DNA of 64,000 nt from CAYXSX01 sp964467925 (GTDB lineage: Bacteria > Pseudomonadota > Alphaproteobacteria > Micavibrionales > Micavibrionaceae), in assembly GCA_964467925.1 (NCBI GenBank), contig CAYXSX010000004.1, positions 62,001 to 126,000 on the forward strand, written 5' to 3'. Made by a program: the position numbers and the translations under genes. The notes below the pieces were generated by a model that was not told the DNA's origin, made no database searches, and saw only the letters and a program-made list of their open reading frames with translations. The number at the start of each line of letters is the position of its first letter. The first letter of the stretch is position 1. This document shows positions 1 through 9,972 of the stretch, in pieces.

Positions 1-786
1 ACCAAACGCACAAGCATCGCAGAGGTAGAATCCAATCCGGGGTCGTATTATTATCCGACTTCCGCGCCGTTTAACCTTTACGTGCACACCCATGACAGCC
101 GCGCGGCGGACAGCAACATTATCGGTTTTCAGGTCAAGGATAATTTCGACATCCGCGCGGCCCATAATGTGTATGCCGAGAATATAGATTTCTGGGGCGG
201 GCGTTATCCGCTTGTGTTCCAGAATGTGGACGGCGACGGCGCGCATCTGGTGTTTAAAAATTGCAGCTTTTGTTACGGCTCCACGTTTGAGGGCGTTCGC
301 CTTCGCGATGTCACACGCGGCACGTTCCTGCGCTGCACTTCGGCCTATAATGTCGGTGACGGCTTTGCCTACCGCCAGAATGTGTTCACCACGCAGACGG
401 ATATTCTGGAAGTCGATTGCCGCGCCTATAACAATGTCGATCTGGCCGAAACGGCGAATAACATCAACGGCTCGTCCGCCCATGACGGCGTGCGCGTTAT
501 CCGCATCGGGGGCATGTACCGCAATAATGCGGGCGGGCAAATCACCGACACCCATGCCGGAACCCAGACCCTCAATCTGGGATGCGCGGCGGGCGAAAGC
601 ATCGCCGCCACGCAAAACGGCGTGGACGATACGGGATACCGCGTGACCTCCGGCGCGGCGCTTTGGATGGAGAACGCGAAAGCAACCGGAAGCTATTACG
701 ACCGCGTCAACAGCTCCTCAACTATCACCAGCACGCGTAGCTTCACCGGCACCGGCCCGGCGGGGGATAGTGGCACAATCTCGTAA
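1..786 (+). CDS. Partial right-handed beta-helix protein (C-terminal part)
   Basis: The reading frame is open from the first base, so this is the C-terminal 261 residues of a longer protein; the GTG at 82 is internal and is not the start. The sequence has short beta-rich rungs with repeated Asn/Gly/Asp turns, such as VFKNCSF, GVRLRDVTRGTFLRCTS, ILEVDCRAYNNV and VIRIGGMYRN. This is the look of pectate-lyase-like parallel beta-helices that bind, cut or epimerise polysaccharides. An AlgI-like acyltransferase and an SGNH hydrolase follow on the same strand, so a role on an exported polysaccharide is inferred from context. No catalytic motif can be assigned from this fragment. A phage-type tail spike would look similar, but no phage genes are nearby. 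Confidence 0.6.
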   Translation, partial: TKRTSIAEVESNPGSYYYPTSAPFNLYVHTHDSRAADSNIIGFQVKDNFDIRAAHNVYAENIDFWGGRYPLVFQNVDGDGAHLVFKNCSFCYGSTFEGVRLRDVTRGTFLRCTSAYNVGDGFAYRQNVFTTQTDILEVDCRAYNNVDLAETANNINGSSAHDGVRVIRIGGMYRNNAGGQITDTHAGTQTLNLGCAAGESIAATQNGVDDTGYRVTSGAALWMENAKATGSYYDRVNSSSTITSTRSFTGTGPAGDSGTIS

Positions 787-792
787 TTATTT

Positions 793-879
793 GTCATCCC
801 GAACGCCTATAGGCGGAGGGATCTTCGTCCTAAACGATAAAAAGAAGATCCCTCCGTGCTTGCGCACGTTCGGGATGAC
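793..879. repeat. GTCAT...ATGAC palindromic element
   Basis: An 87-base inverted repeat begins gtcatcccgaacg and ends cgttcgggatgac, with inner arms ggagggatctt / aagatccctcc. It fills the gap between the beta-helix gene and the MBOAT gene. A degenerate half-copy (cattccggtgcc ... gccgggatgac) follows at about 890-929. On transcription it would fold into a long hairpin. Confidence 0.75.
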
Positions 880-988
880 ATTTCTGGTTTCATTCCGGTG
901 CCCCTCCCTCCGCCTCACGCCGGGATGACAGGCATGGGGGCGGGTGCTATAAAAGAATCAGGATTTAACCTGACGGGCGCTCGCCTCC

Positions 989-2353
989 ATGCTTTTCAAT
1001 TCCGTTCATTACCTGATCTTCTTACCGCTTGTGGCGGCGGTGTATTTTGCCCTGCCGCAAACAGGGCGACGGTACTGGCTGCTGGCGGCGAGCGTTTATT
1101 TCTACGCTGTGTTCTCGATCCCGGTGATATTGCTGCTGGTTTACGCCTTAGTACTGAATTACAGCGCCGCGCTGGCGATTGAAAAATCGCAGCGTTACAG
1201 GCGCGCCGTTCTGGCTCTCGCGATCACGGGCAATCTGGTCATGCTCTTTGCCTTTAAATATTTCGATTTTTTCGCCGCCAATATAAACGCGCTGGCGGGC
1301 GGGGAATTCCTGACGCTTACCCATATCATTCTGCCGCTGGGAATTTCGTTTTATACATTTCAGGCGATTTCCTACATCGTCGACGTTTACCGGGGCACGA
1401 TAAAGGCCGAGCGCAATTTCCTCGACGTCGCGCTTTATCTTGCCTATTTCCCACAGCTCGTGGCGGGGCCGATCATGCGGGCGGGCGATCTGATCCCGCA
1501 GTTTGGCGCAAAAGCGCCCTTCGATACCGTCCGCGTTTTCAGCGGGTTTTTACTGCTTGTCTGGGGGCTAAGCAAGAAACTCTTCATCGCCGATCCAATG
1601 GGCGACATTGCAGATCAGGTTTTTGCTACGCCCGAAACCATGAGCGGCGCGGCGTTGCTCACCGGAACATATGCGTTCAGCGTTCAGATTTTCGCCGATT
1701 TTTCCGCCTATACCGATATGGCCATCGGCTCCTCGCGCATTCTCGGCCTGCGCCTGATGGAAAATTTCCGCCTGCCTTACCTCGCTACGTCGTTGCGGGA
1801 TTTCTGGCGCCGCTGGCATATTTCGCTCTCCACATGGCTGCGCGATTACCTCTATATCCCGCTGGGCGGCAGCCGTCAGGGCTTCCCCCGCACCGCCGCC
1901 GCGATCATGGTGACGATGGTTCTGGGCGGGCTGTGGCACGGGGCGAGCTGGAATTTCCTGATCTGGGGTGCGCTGCACGGCGCATTTTTGATCGGCGAAA
2001 AATTACTCCCCCTGGGGGGTGCAAAAACAAAAAACAAAATGAGTAACTGGTTTTTCACCTTTCACGTCATATGCTTAGGGTGGATATTTTTCCGCGCCGA
2101 AACATTATACGGCGCGCTAACGGTAATCAAAGGCATCGCAACATGGCAAAACGGCGCGTCCGTGAGCATCGCACCGCTCTTCGTTCTCGCCGGGCTTTTG
2201 GGAACGCAAGTCTTACAAACCCGTATCGACGTGCACGGTTTTTTCCTGCGCCATGCCGCGCTAGGCCGCTGGTTTGCTTACGTCGCGCTAGCGCTTTGCA
2301 TGATCGCACTTTTGGGCGGGCGCTCGCCGGAATTTATTTATTTTCAGTTTTAG
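989..2353 (+). CDS. MBOAT-family O-acyltransferase (AlgI-like)
   Basis: A 454-residue polytopic membrane protein of the AlgI/DltB branch of membrane-bound O-acyltransferases, which pass acyl groups (usually acetyl) across the inner membrane to an exported polymer. The family signature is clear: VAGPIMRAGDLIPQF in the first half, DFWRRWHISLSTWLRDYLYIPLGG in the middle, and GGLWHGASW with the invariant His at about residue 317. The length is typical for AlgI. Partners in this family are SGNH-like periplasmic proteins (AlgJ/AlgX), and an SGNH protein is encoded next on the same strand, so the two probably form an acetylation module. The polymer is unknown and no other alginate genes are present, so the symbol algI is not assigned. 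Confidence 0.9.
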   Translation: MLFNSVHYLIFLPLVAAVYFALPQTGRRYWLLAASVYFYAVFSIPVILLLVYALVLNYSAALAIEKSQRYRRAVLALAITGNLVMLFAFKYFDFFAANINALAGGEFLTLTHIILPLGISFYTFQAISYIVDVYRGTIKAERNFLDVALYLAYFPQLVAGPIMRAGDLIPQFGAKAPFDTVRVFSGFLLLVWGLSKKLFIADPMGDIADQVFATPETMSGAALLTGTYAFSVQIFADFSAYTDMAIGSSRILGLRLMENFRLPYLATSLRDFWRRWHISLSTWLRDYLYIPLGGSRQGFPRTAAAIMVTMVLGGLWHGASWNFLIWGALHGAFLIGEKLLPLGGAKTKNKMSNWFFTFHVICLGWIFFRAETLYGALTVIKGIATWQNGASVSIAPLFVLAGLLGTQVLQTRIDVHGFFLRHAALGRWFAYVALALCMIALLGGRSPEFIYFQF

Positions 2354-2378
2354 GGAGGGGAAAATGCAAAATAAAAAC

Positions 2379-2445
2379 GTCATTGCGAGGAGGCCGAATG
2401 GCCGACGCGGCAATCTGAAGATTGCTTCGCTACGCTCGCAATGAC
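2379..2445. repeat. GTCAT...ATGAC palindromic element (CATTGCGAG type)
   Basis: A 67-base imperfect palindrome starting gtcattgcgagg and ending cgctcgcaatgac, with an internal gcaatctgaagattgc hairpin. It separates the MBOAT gene from the SGNH gene. A second element of the same sub-type is at 18439-18527. Confidence 0.7.
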
Positions 2446-2467
2446 GGAGAAGAAGAGGATATAAAGC

Positions 2468-3391
2468 ATGCGCAGAATTTTACTCGATCTTCTGATTTTC
2501 CTGACCCTCTTCGCGGCGGCGGAGATTTCGCTGCGCGTTTTCGCGCCGGAAACAAAGCGCCTGATTTTCACCGAAAAAATCACCGGCGGGCATGAAATCG
2601 CCTATAACGAATACGAATTACGCGACGAAGCGTTTCCTATTCAAAAGCCGCGCGGACAAAAACGTATTATAGCCTTGGGCAATTCCACCACTTTCGGTTC
2701 CGGTGTGGCGGCAAACGAAACATGGCCAAAAAAGCTACAGGAAAAACTGGGGCCGAAATGGTTCGTGATAAATGCGGGCGGGCAGGGTTCCAGTTTGTCC
2801 AAGGGGATAGAATTTATGGAGGGTCAGGGACTAGAATTTGAACCGGAAATCATCATCTTCGCATTTTCCCCTTCGATGATTGCGCCGTCAAAAACCTCCA
2901 GCGGCGGAGAATTACGCCGCCTGCTTTTGCCGCTGCACAAGGCGCTGCACGCCAGCTACGCCTATAGCGCGTTCGATTTTTACGGGCGCAAAAATCTTTA
3001 CCGTCTCGGCATTTTGCGCGATTCCCCGCGCGTGCTTTATGCTTATCAGGAAGAATCGGAACCAAGCTATACGGAGTTTGCCCGCGATCTTGAGCGCCTC
3101 AGCGCCCTTGCCCGCACGCATGATATAAGGTTGCTCGTCCTCGGCATTCCTTCTTTGTTCGAACTCGGTGATGACTTTGAAAACAACCCGCGCCGTTTTC
3201 CCCTCGATCAAATCCGCATACAGCCTCTTGATCAAATTGCGGGTCTTGCGAAGGAACAGAACATCCCGTTTACCGATCTACGCGAAGGCTTAAAATCCGG
3301 CCCGCACGCCTACATTCCCGGCGACTATACCCACCTGAACGCGGCTGGCCACGAAGCGGCGGTGCAGGCAATTTTACAGCGTATAAAATAA
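2468..3391 (+). CDS. SGNH-fold hydrolase/acetyltransferase, membrane-anchored
   Basis: 307 residues with an N-terminal hydrophobic signal-anchor (residues 4-20). SGNH block I is present as GNSTTFG with Ser73 as likely nucleophile; Asn replaces the usual Asp before it. A glycine block (NAGGQGSS) follows, and the C-terminal block has the Asp286-x-x-His289 pair in DYTHLNAAGH. Such proteins hydrolyse or transfer acyl groups on polysaccharides in the periplasm. It lies just after the MBOAT gene, as AlgJ/AlgX-type partners often do, which suggests that it takes acetyl from the MBOAT protein and places it on the glycan. The start is chosen by an AGAGGA ribosome site 9 bases upstream. A lipase/esterase role cannot be excluded. 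Confidence 0.8.
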   Translation: MRRILLDLLIFLTLFAAAEISLRVFAPETKRLIFTEKITGGHEIAYNEYELRDEAFPIQKPRGQKRIIALGNSTTFGSGVAANETWPKKLQEKLGPKWFVINAGGQGSSLSKGIEFMEGQGLEFEPEIIIFAFSPSMIAPSKTSSGGELRRLLLPLHKALHASYAYSAFDFYGRKNLYRLGILRDSPRVLYAYQEESEPSYTEFARDLERLSALARTHDIRLLVLGIPSLFELGDDFENNPRRFPLDQIRIQPLDQIAGLAKEQNIPFTDLREGLKSGPHAYIPGDYTHLNAAGHEAAVQAILQRIK

Positions 3392-3474
3392 ATCCCGAAA
3401 TTTGCGCCGCTCCTTTCCTGTGGTAGCATGAGCTATTGCCGCTGCGTTTCACGCTTTATTACGGTCCGTTGTTC

Positions 3475-4746
3475 ATGCGCAAATCTACTCTCGCGATTTT
3501 ACTGGCTCTTTGTCTTCTTCCCGCCGCCGCGCGGGCCGATAGCGCGCTGACGCCGCTGAATAGCCTCGACCTGCGCGATCTTGACCGCGGTGAAGGGTTG
3601 ATTGCGCAAGACCCGTTTTCCACCGCGTTTGAACCGCGCCATGTCGGCGCGTTCCTGCTCTATCCGCTGCTGGAAATCGAAGGCGCGTATAACGATAATA
3701 TTTACGCCAACGTTTCCCGTGAAACATCGGATTATATCGGCTCCGTGAAACCGCAGGCCGTATTGCAAAAACCGTACGGACGGCATTTTTTTGAATGGCG
3801 CGGTGCGACCGAAATTCAGCGCGCGCTGGAGGAAAGCTCGGAAGACATTGAAAATTACGACACCGCTTTCCGCGCGCGGTTGGAGGCCCGAAACGATCTG
3901 ATCATCCCGCTGGAAGCCGGATATAAAATCGATCATGCGGAGCGGAAAAATTCCCGCAGCAGCCAAATCGCCGCCACGCCGTTCAAGGATGAAACGCTTC
4001 ACGCCAAAGGCGGCCTCCTCTACACGCCAGGGCGGTTCAAGCTCAGCCTGATCGGACGGGCGGCATCCTTGCGGCTTGACGATAACACCGATCTATTGAG
4101 CGGCGCAGCGATCGACCGCGACGTGGCCGACCGTAACGTTTACGGTTTGACAGTGGAAACCGCCTATGAATTTCACCCGAACTGGGCGCCGTTTATTCAG
4201 GGCGGCTATCACCGTGAGGATTTCCAAAATTTGCGCGGCGGGGTTAATCAGGACAACACCACATGGCGCGGTCTTGCGGGGCTGAATTTCGATTATAAGG
4301 GGCTGGTAACGGGCCGCCTCGGCGCGGGAACGGACTGGCGCGATTTCGATGCACCCAGCGTGGAAGATACCACCAATTTTGCGCTCGAGGGCTCGCTGAC
4401 CGCCAATATATCCCGTCGCACGCAGCTTCTGGGCGAAGTTTCGCGTATCACGATTACCGATAACGATCTTCTCGCCGGACTGGTCAGCACGAAAACGGGA
4501 TTGGGCGTGAAACACGAACTCCGTCCCGATCTCTATCTGCTGGGCGATGCGGGCTATACGCTCGAGGATTTTGAGGCTTCAACGCGCGAAGACGATATTT
4601 ATTCCGCCGGATTATCCCTGCAATACATTTCCGGCCCCGCCTTACGTCTGGCCTTGGAATATGATTACGAGCAGCGCGAGAGCAGCGCTGCCAGCCTCGA
4701 TTTCACGCAGAACGTCATCATGCTGCGGTTGTTGGGGAGCCTTTAA
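3475..4746 (+). CDS. Outer-membrane beta-barrel protein of a polysaccharide locus
   Basis: 423 residues from the internal ATG at 3475, chosen because it gives a clean signal peptide (MRKSTLAILLALCLLPAAARA, cut before Asp). The mature part alternates aromatic and polar residues in paired strands and ends in strand LDFTQNVIMLRLLGSL, as transmembrane barrels do. It resembles the large putative porins found in exopolysaccharide clusters of alphaproteobacteria. Inferred role: outer-membrane passage of the polymer handled by the neighbouring genes. Its TAA stop overlaps by four bases (TTAA) the TAA of the convergent glycosyltransferase gene. Confidence 0.72.
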   Translation: MRKSTLAILLALCLLPAAARADSALTPLNSLDLRDLDRGEGLIAQDPFSTAFEPRHVGAFLLYPLLEIEGAYNDNIYANVSRETSDYIGSVKPQAVLQKPYGRHFFEWRGATEIQRALEESSEDIENYDTAFRARLEARNDLIIPLEAGYKIDHAERKNSRSSQIAATPFKDETLHAKGGLLYTPGRFKLSLIGRAASLRLDDNTDLLSGAAIDRDVADRNVYGLTVETAYEFHPNWAPFIQGGYHREDFQNLRGGVNQDNTTWRGLAGLNFDYKGLVTGRLGAGTDWRDFDAPSVEDTTNFALEGSLTANISRRTQLLGEVSRITITDNDLLAGLVSTKTGLGVKHELRPDLYLLGDAGYTLEDFEASTREDDIYSAGLSLQYISGPALRLALEYDYEQRESSAASLDFTQNVIMLRLLGSL

Positions 4747-5639
4747 AATTCGCGCAAAAAATCAAAAACGCCGGAGCGTTCGATCACGGTTTTCCAGCGG
4801 CGGTTGGTAACGTCCGGTGTTTGAAACCGGAACGAAGTGATATTTTCCGGCGTCAAATTACTGAAATCCGGCGACAGCCAAAACATTTTCGCGCCCTGCA
4901 TCCTCGCGAAATTTTCGGCCCAGCGGTATTTCATGCTGACGATCGGCAAACCAAGGGCGCAATATTCCAGCACTTTGGTCGCCGTCTGCACGTTGAACGG
5001 GAATTCATCGGGCACGAGATTGAGCGCATGGCGACCCTTGGCCATGTATTTCGGCACGTCGTTATAGGGCACGCGTCCGGCGAAGATAATATTCTCATAC
5101 TTGCTGAAATGTGCACGCGCTTCCTTGTCCACCGTACCGATCAGCAAAATGGTGGAGCCCTTCATGTGCTTGGAAAAATGATCGAGAATGCGCATAACCT
5201 CCGGCCCGCGGTGCATGCTGCCCGCATAAACGAAATCATATTCCGGCGTTAAGGGCTGCTCGAAAAACTGCGCCGCAATGCCCATATCGCGCAGGGAATA
5301 GGGCACGCCGTCGCGGAAATTAAACCCGCGGTGAACGATTTTGTTCAGAAATACCCGCCGGTCGGGCTTGCGGTTCAAAAGCTTTTTGACCTGATTGCGC
5401 AAATGCGGGAAAGGCGGAGCGGAAAAGGAATTATATTCATGCACCACGTACCGCCCGCCGCCCTTGATATCCATGCCCATGAAGCGCCAGACGATATCGA
5501 AATCATTGGAATCGTAACCCGGCACATCGGTGGAAATATAGGGCGTGACCTTGGGAAACGCGCCGCGCAGATACCGGACATAGGCATCAATCTCCGGCAA
5601 GTAAGTGGCTTCGGGTCTTTCGAATAAAATGCTCGTCAT
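4743..5639 (-). CDS. Glycosyltransferase, GT-B type
   Basis: 298 residues. The C-terminal half carries GT-B features: YDFVYAGSMHRGPEV, a STILLIGT strand, NIIFAGRVPYNDVPKYMAKG, then NVQTATKVLEYCALGLPIVS, the segment that contacts the nucleotide-sugar in GT4-like enzymes. It would transfer a sugar to a cell-surface glycan in the cytoplasm. It is last of three glycosyltransferase genes; its start is 3 bases past the stop of the GT2 gene, so the three are one transcription unit. Donor and acceptor cannot be told from sequence. Confidence 0.75.
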   Translation of the reverse strand: MTSILFERPEATYLPEIDAYVRYLRGAFPKVTPYISTDVPGYDSNDFDIVWRFMGMDIKGGGRYVVHEYNSFSAPPFPHLRNQVKKLLNRKPDRRVFLNKIVHRGFNFRDGVPYSLRDMGIAAQFFEQPLTPEYDFVYAGSMHRGPEVMRILDHFSKHMKGSTILLIGTVDKEARAHFSKYENIIFAGRVPYNDVPKYMAKGRHALNLVPDEFPFNVQTATKVLEYCALGLPIVSMKYRWAENFARMQGAKMFWLSPDFSNLTPENITSFRFQTPDVTNRRWKTVIERSGVFDFLREF

Positions 5640-5642
5640 GCT

Positions 5643-6419
5643 TTAGCGCTTTACGATGTGATGAAGGATTAAACCGATCAAAAGGCTGCGAAGACTATGA
5701 TACAACGCCAGCGGCTTGCGGCGCCATGAATTATGTTTCATCCGCGCGCGAAAGGCGTCGTAAAATTGCCGCCAGCGGCGTTTAACCGAGATCGAGCCGG
5801 ACACGACGGAGCGCCGGATCAGCGGTTCCTCAAGCATGGCGAGCTTGCCCTCCTTCGCCATACGCATCCAAAGCTCCATATCCTGCGCGGTTTTATAGCT
5901 TTCATCATACCCGCCCAGCGCGCGAAGGGTTTCGGCACGGATTAAGGCGGTGCTGTGCGGGAACGGCGTTTTGAGGAAGGTTATTTTTTGCAGCTCTTGA
6001 TCGCCATAAAACCCCCACGTGCCGTGCGATCCGTCTTCGTAATAATCGTCTGCGTTACCGCCCACCACAACCACATCCCGGTTTTGTTCCAGCACGGCAA
6101 GCTGTTTTTCAAACCGGGTGGGATAGGACAGATCATCCGCGTCCTGCCGCGCGATATAGGTTCCTTTGGCCAGTGCCAGCCCGCGATTGAGCGCCACAGT
6201 CAGGCCCGTATTTTCCTGATGGTGAATGCGCAGCCGCGCGTCGTGCCGCGCCATTTCATCCAGCAACGCGGGCGTTTCATCGGTTGAGCCGTCATCGATA
6301 ATGATAAATTCGAAATCGCGCATGGTTTGATCAAGGATGCTTTTTACGGCAGCGCGCACATGGTCCGCGCCGTTGTAAACGGCCATGACGACGGAGATTT
6401 TGGGATTATCGGCGCTCAT
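5643..6419 (-). CDS. Glycosyltransferase family 2
   Basis: 258 residues with a classic GT2 (GT-A fold) start: ISVVMAVYNGADHV, then FEFIIIDDGSTDETP for nucleotide binding and ARQDADDLSYP with the metal-binding DxD-type Asp residues. The C-terminus is basic with a hydrophobic stretch, suggesting membrane association. Its ATG overlaps the stop of the upstream GT4 gene (four bases), which points to translational coupling. Likely adds one sugar in assembly of the locus polysaccharide. Confidence 0.88.
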   Translation of the reverse strand: MSADNPKISVVMAVYNGADHVRAAVKSILDQTMRDFEFIIIDDGSTDETPALLDEMARHDARLRIHHQENTGLTVALNRGLALAKGTYIARQDADDLSYPTRFEKQLAVLEQNRDVVVVGGNADDYYEDGSHGTWGFYGDQELQKITFLKTPFPHSTALIRAETLRALGGYDESYKTAQDMELWMRMAKEGKLAMLEEPLIRRSVVSGSISVKRRWRQFYDAFRARMKHNSWRRKPLALYHSLRSLLIGLILHHIVKR

Positions 6420-7561
6420 GTATTTTTCCCCGCGAGTTTTGTGATCAAGGCGATTTCCTGTTTTACCGTAATCTCGAGGCTCTGGGTATTTACAATCTGC
6501 GCCCGCGCAGCTTGCCCCAGTTTTGCCTGCAACGCCTCATCGCCCATCAGGCGGGTGAGCGCGGGGGCGATCGCATCCTCTTCCTTACCACATAAAAGCC
6601 CGGTTGTTTCATGCGCGATCACATTGGCGATACCCGGAACGTCCGCCCCGATGACCGCGCAGCCGCAGGCCATAGCCTCCAGCAGGGTTTTCGGGTTCCC
6701 CTCGTAATGCGAGGGCAGAATATACACGGGATATCGGTTATAGAGCGCGGGCAATTGATCGTTGGGCAATGTGCCGAGAAAATTGACCTTGGCCTCTAGT
6801 GCTTTGGCGAGGGCTTTCAGTTCGCTTTCAAGCTCACCCGCTCCGGCGATATCGAGCGTATAGTCGGTCTTTGCTACGGCCTTGAGCAAGGCGGCGAGAT
6901 TTTTTTGTGCGTTCAGGCGGCCCACGAATAATACGTGACCGGATTTTTTTTCCTCCGTCAGCAGTTTGAAACGTTCCACGTCGATCCAGTTAGGGCGCAA
7001 ATCAATCTTGCCCGCCGGAATACCGAAATTCTTCTGCACAAAATCGGCATCTTCCCCCGTCGCCACACAGATATGATCGGCGGCGCGGTAGCTTAGAAAA
7101 CTGATCAGCCAGATAAAGGCGCGGCGGAAAAACCCGTGGTTCTGCCGCAGGGTAAAATCGTAAAGCTCAAACCCGCAGCGTAAAATCAAAGGGCGTCGGT
7201 AAAGAATTTTGGCAATCACCGCCACCCACGCGCCCCACATCTGGTTGGTTTTATAAACTCCGCCATCATTCTTAAGTTCGGAACGCAAGGCAAACGGCGC
7301 GTAAAGCGAAGCCAGAGCGCGAAGAGCCTTGTTTTTCGGACGGGCCATGTAACAGTAAATAGGAACAACTTTCAGAAACGGAAAACGCGCAGCAATTTCG
7401 CGCTCTTCCTCTCCGCCCCAGCTTATGATTGTGGTCTCCACGCCTTTGGCAGCCAGCTCTTCGTATAAACGCAACTCACGGGCGAGCAAGCCCTTTTCCT
7501 GCCAAAGGGCAAGGGATACATCCCACGTCATCCATAATATAAGGCGGTTATTTTGGTTCAC
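6416..7561 (-). CDS. Glycosyltransferase family 4
   Basis: 381 residues with the GT4 (GT-B fold) layout: an N-terminal acceptor domain, then GHVLFVGRLNAQKNLAALLKA, and the C-terminal EX7E-type donor site in HYEGNPKTLLEAMACGCAVIG. First gene of the three-gene glycosyltransferase unit. The annotated start is GTG at 7561, preceded directly by AAAAGGG, which is tight; ATG at 7531 is an alternative that loses ten residues before the conserved region. It works in the cytoplasm; sugar specificity is unknown. Confidence 0.87.
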   Translation of the reverse strand: MNQNNRLILWMTWDVSLALWQEKGLLARELRLYEELAAKGVETTIISWGGEEEREIAARFPFLKVVPIYCYMARPKNKALRALASLYAPFALRSELKNDGGVYKTNQMWGAWVAVIAKILYRRPLILRCGFELYDFTLRQNHGFFRRAFIWLISFLSYRAADHICVATGEDADFVQKNFGIPAGKIDLRPNWIDVERFKLLTEEKKSGHVLFVGRLNAQKNLAALLKAVAKTDYTLDIAGAGELESELKALAKALEAKVNFLGTLPNDQLPALYNRYPVYILPSHYEGNPKTLLEAMACGCAVIGADVPGIANVIAHETTGLLCGKEEDAIAPALTRLMGDEALQAKLGQAARAQIVNTQSLEITVKQEIALITKLAGKNT

Positions 7562-7617
7562 CCCTTTTCAAACCACAAAACCGGGGGTCGAGCAAGGGAT
7601 GACGACGGGGAAAAGGA

Positions 7618-9954
7618 TTACTCCCTAACCTCTTCCTCTTCGTAATCGGACGGTTCGGAGCCTTCGGCCTCTTCATCCTGTCCGCTTTCAGGGGCGATCT
7701 CGTAATCAAAGACCAGCTTGCCGTCCTTGTAATCGACAATGACGGTGCCGCCTTCGGAAAGCTTGCCGAACAGGATTTCCTCGGCCAGCGGGCGCTTGAC
7801 CTGTTCCTGAATAACGCGCCCCAGCGGACGCGCACCCATAGCGGGGTCGTAACCTTCCTCGGCCAGATGTTTACGCGCCCGGTCGGTCAGGTCGATCACA
7901 ACGTTTTTATCGGAGAGCTGGCCCTCCAACTGGATGACGAATTTATCGACAACCTTTTCAACCGTTTCGGGTTTGAGGTTCTGGAACGGCACGATGGCAT
8001 CCAGACGATTGCGGAATTCCGGCGCGAAAGTCTTGGTGATCGCCTCGTTATCGGCATAAGAATCGCCGTCATCGCCGATTGTGCGGTTAAAGCCCACGGG
8101 GGTTTTGGCAATCTCGCTCGCCCCCGCATTGGTGGTCATGATCAGGATGACATTGCGAAAATCGATGGTCTTGCCGTTATTATCCGTCAGCTTGCCGTAA
8201 TCCATGACCTGCAGCAAAATATTGAACAGATCGGGATGCGCCTTTTCAATTTCGTCCATCAGCAACACGGAATGCGGGTGCTGGTCGATTTTATCGGTCA
8301 TCAGCCCGCCCTGCTCGAAACCGACATATCCGGGCGGCGTACCGATCAGGCGCGACACGCTGTGGCGCTCCATATATTCCGACATATCAAAGCGGATCAG
8401 CTCGATGCCCATAGTCTTGGCAAGCTGCCTGGCGACCTCGGTTTTCCCTACGCCCGTGGGGCCGGAGAACAAATAGGAGCCGATGGGTTTTTCCGCATCG
8501 CGCAGACCCGCGCGCGCCATTTTGATGGAATCGCACAATACCTCGATGGCTTTGTCCTGATCGTAAACCATGGTTTTCAGGTCGCGCTCCAGATTGGCGA
8601 GCGATTCTTTGGCGTCCTCGTTCATCGTTGCCGCGGGGATGCGCGCGATAGCGGCCACGACGCCTTCAATATCGGCCTTGGTGATCTCGGTCTTGCGCTC
8701 TTCGGGTTTGACCAACATCTGCGCCGCGCCGCATTCGTCGATAATATCAATCGCCTTGTCGGGCAGTTTGCGGTCGCCGATATATTTATCGGACAGACGC
8801 ACCGCCGCCTCGATGGCTTCTTTGGTGTATTTGACCTTGTGGTGCTTTTCGAAATGGGGTTTCAGGCCCATCAGAATGGCAATCGCATCCTCGATGCTCG
8901 GCTCGTAGACGTCAATCTTCTGGAACCGGCGCACAAGGGCGCGGTCTTTTTCGAAATGGTTACGGTATTCCTTATAGGTCGTGGAACCCATGCAGCGCAG
9001 CGCGCCGCTGGACAGCGCGGGTTTGAGCAAGTTGGAAGCATCCATCGCCCCGCCGGAAGTCGCGCCCGCGCCAATGATAGTATGAATTTCGTCGATAAAC
9101 AGGATCGAGCCGTCGATATCCTCAAGCTCCTGCAGCACCGCCTTGATGCGTTCCTCGAAATCGCCGCGATAGCGCGTTCCGGCCAGAATCGTACCCATAT
9201 CGAGGGAATAGATCACCGAATCCTGTAATACTTCGGGCACTTCCTTTTTGACGATGCGAAGCGCAAGTCCTTCGGCGATCGCGGTTTTACCCACGCCGGG
9301 GTCGCCCACGAAAAGCGGGTTATTCTTGGAACGGCGGCATAAAATCTGGATCGCGCGCTGCACTTCCGCATCGCGCCCGATGAGCGGGTCGATCTTGCCC
9401 TTGGCCGCTTTTTCATTGAGATTCGAACAATAGGTATCGAGCGCCTCGCCGCTTTTAACCTCGTGATTTTCCGGGTTTTCGGTGCCACGCGGCGTTTTGG
9501 CCCCGCCTTCGCCCTGCGAGGGCACTTTGGCGATGCCGTGGGAAATGTAGTTCACCGCGTCAAAGCGCGTCATATCGCGCTCCTGCAGGAAATAAACGGC
9601 GTGCGACTCGCGTTCGGAGAACAGCGCTACCAGCACGTTCGCGCCCGTGACCTCTTCGCGGCCCGAAGATTGCACATGGATCGCCGCGCGTTGCAACACG
9701 CGCTGGAACGCCGTGGTCGGCTTGGCTTCCTCGGCATCCGTATTCACGAGATAGGTCAGCTCGTTTTCGATATAAACGCCGATCTGGTCTTTGAGTTCGG
9801 GCAGGGAAATGCCGCAGGAGCGCAGCACGGCCATCGCGTCCTGATCTTCCGTCAGCGCGTATAAAAGATGCTCCAGCGTCGCATATTCGTGATGCCGCTG
9901 GTTCGCGGCGTCGAGGGCTTTATGGAGGGTTTGTTCTAGATTGCGAGATAACAC
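7618..9954 (-). CDS. clpA: ATP-dependent Clp protease ATP-binding subunit ClpA
   Basis: 778 residues, the usual ClpA size. Order: Clp_N repeat domain ([26 protein letters not shown]), first AAA+ module with Walker A GDPGVGKT, Walker [11 protein letters not shown], then second AAA+ module with Walker A GPTGVGKT, Walker [13 protein letters not shown] and the [14 protein letters not shown] pore region. There is no ClpB-type middle coiled coil. ClpA unfolds substrates and feeds them to ClpP; ClpS, encoded just upstream on the same strand, redirects it to N-end-rule substrates. The C-terminal tail is acidic. clpP is not in this window. Confidence 0.97.
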   Translation of the reverse strand: MLSRNLEQTLHKALDAANQRHHEYATLEHLLYALTEDQDAMAVLRSCGISLPELKDQIGVYIENELTYLVNTDAEEAKPTTAFQRVLQRAAIHVQSSGREEVTGANVLVALFSERESHAVYFLQERDMTRFDAVNYISHGIAKVPSQGEGGAKTPRGTENPENHEVKSGEALDTYCSNLNEKAAKGKIDPLIGRDAEVQRAIQILCRRSKNNPLFVGDPGVGKTAIAEGLALRIVKKEVPEVLQDSVIYSLDMGTILAGTRYRGDFEERIKAVLQELEDIDGSILFIDEIHTIIGAGATSGGAMDASNLLKPALSSGALRCMGSTTYKEYRNHFEKDRALVRRFQKIDVYEPSIEDAIAILMGLKPHFEKHHKVKYTKEAIEAAVRLSDKYIGDRKLPDKAIDIIDECGAAQMLVKPEERKTEITKADIEGVVAAIARIPAATMNEDAKESLANLERDLKTMVYDQDKAIEVLCDSIKMARAGLRDAEKPIGSYLFSGPTGVGKTEVARQLAKTMGIELIRFDMSEYMERHSVSRLIGTPPGYVGFEQGGLMTDKIDQHPHSVLLMDEIEKAHPDLFNILLQVMDYGKLTDNNGKTIDFRNVILIMTTNAGASEIAKTPVGFNRTIGDDGDSYADNEAITKTFAPEFRNRLDAIVPFQNLKPETVEKVVDKFVIQLEGQLSDKNVVIDLTDRARKHLAEEGYDPAMGARPLGRVIQEQVKRPLAEEILFGKLSEGGTVIVDYKDGKLVFDYEIAPESGQDEEAEGSEPSDYEEEEVRE

Positions 9955-9972
9955 TACGCTTTGCTCCGTGTT

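Noticed and set aside
7867..9228. A 453-codon open frame on + opposite clpA
   Set aside because: It is the mirror of a GC-rich, strongly conserved gene, has no family features, and lies fully inside clpA.
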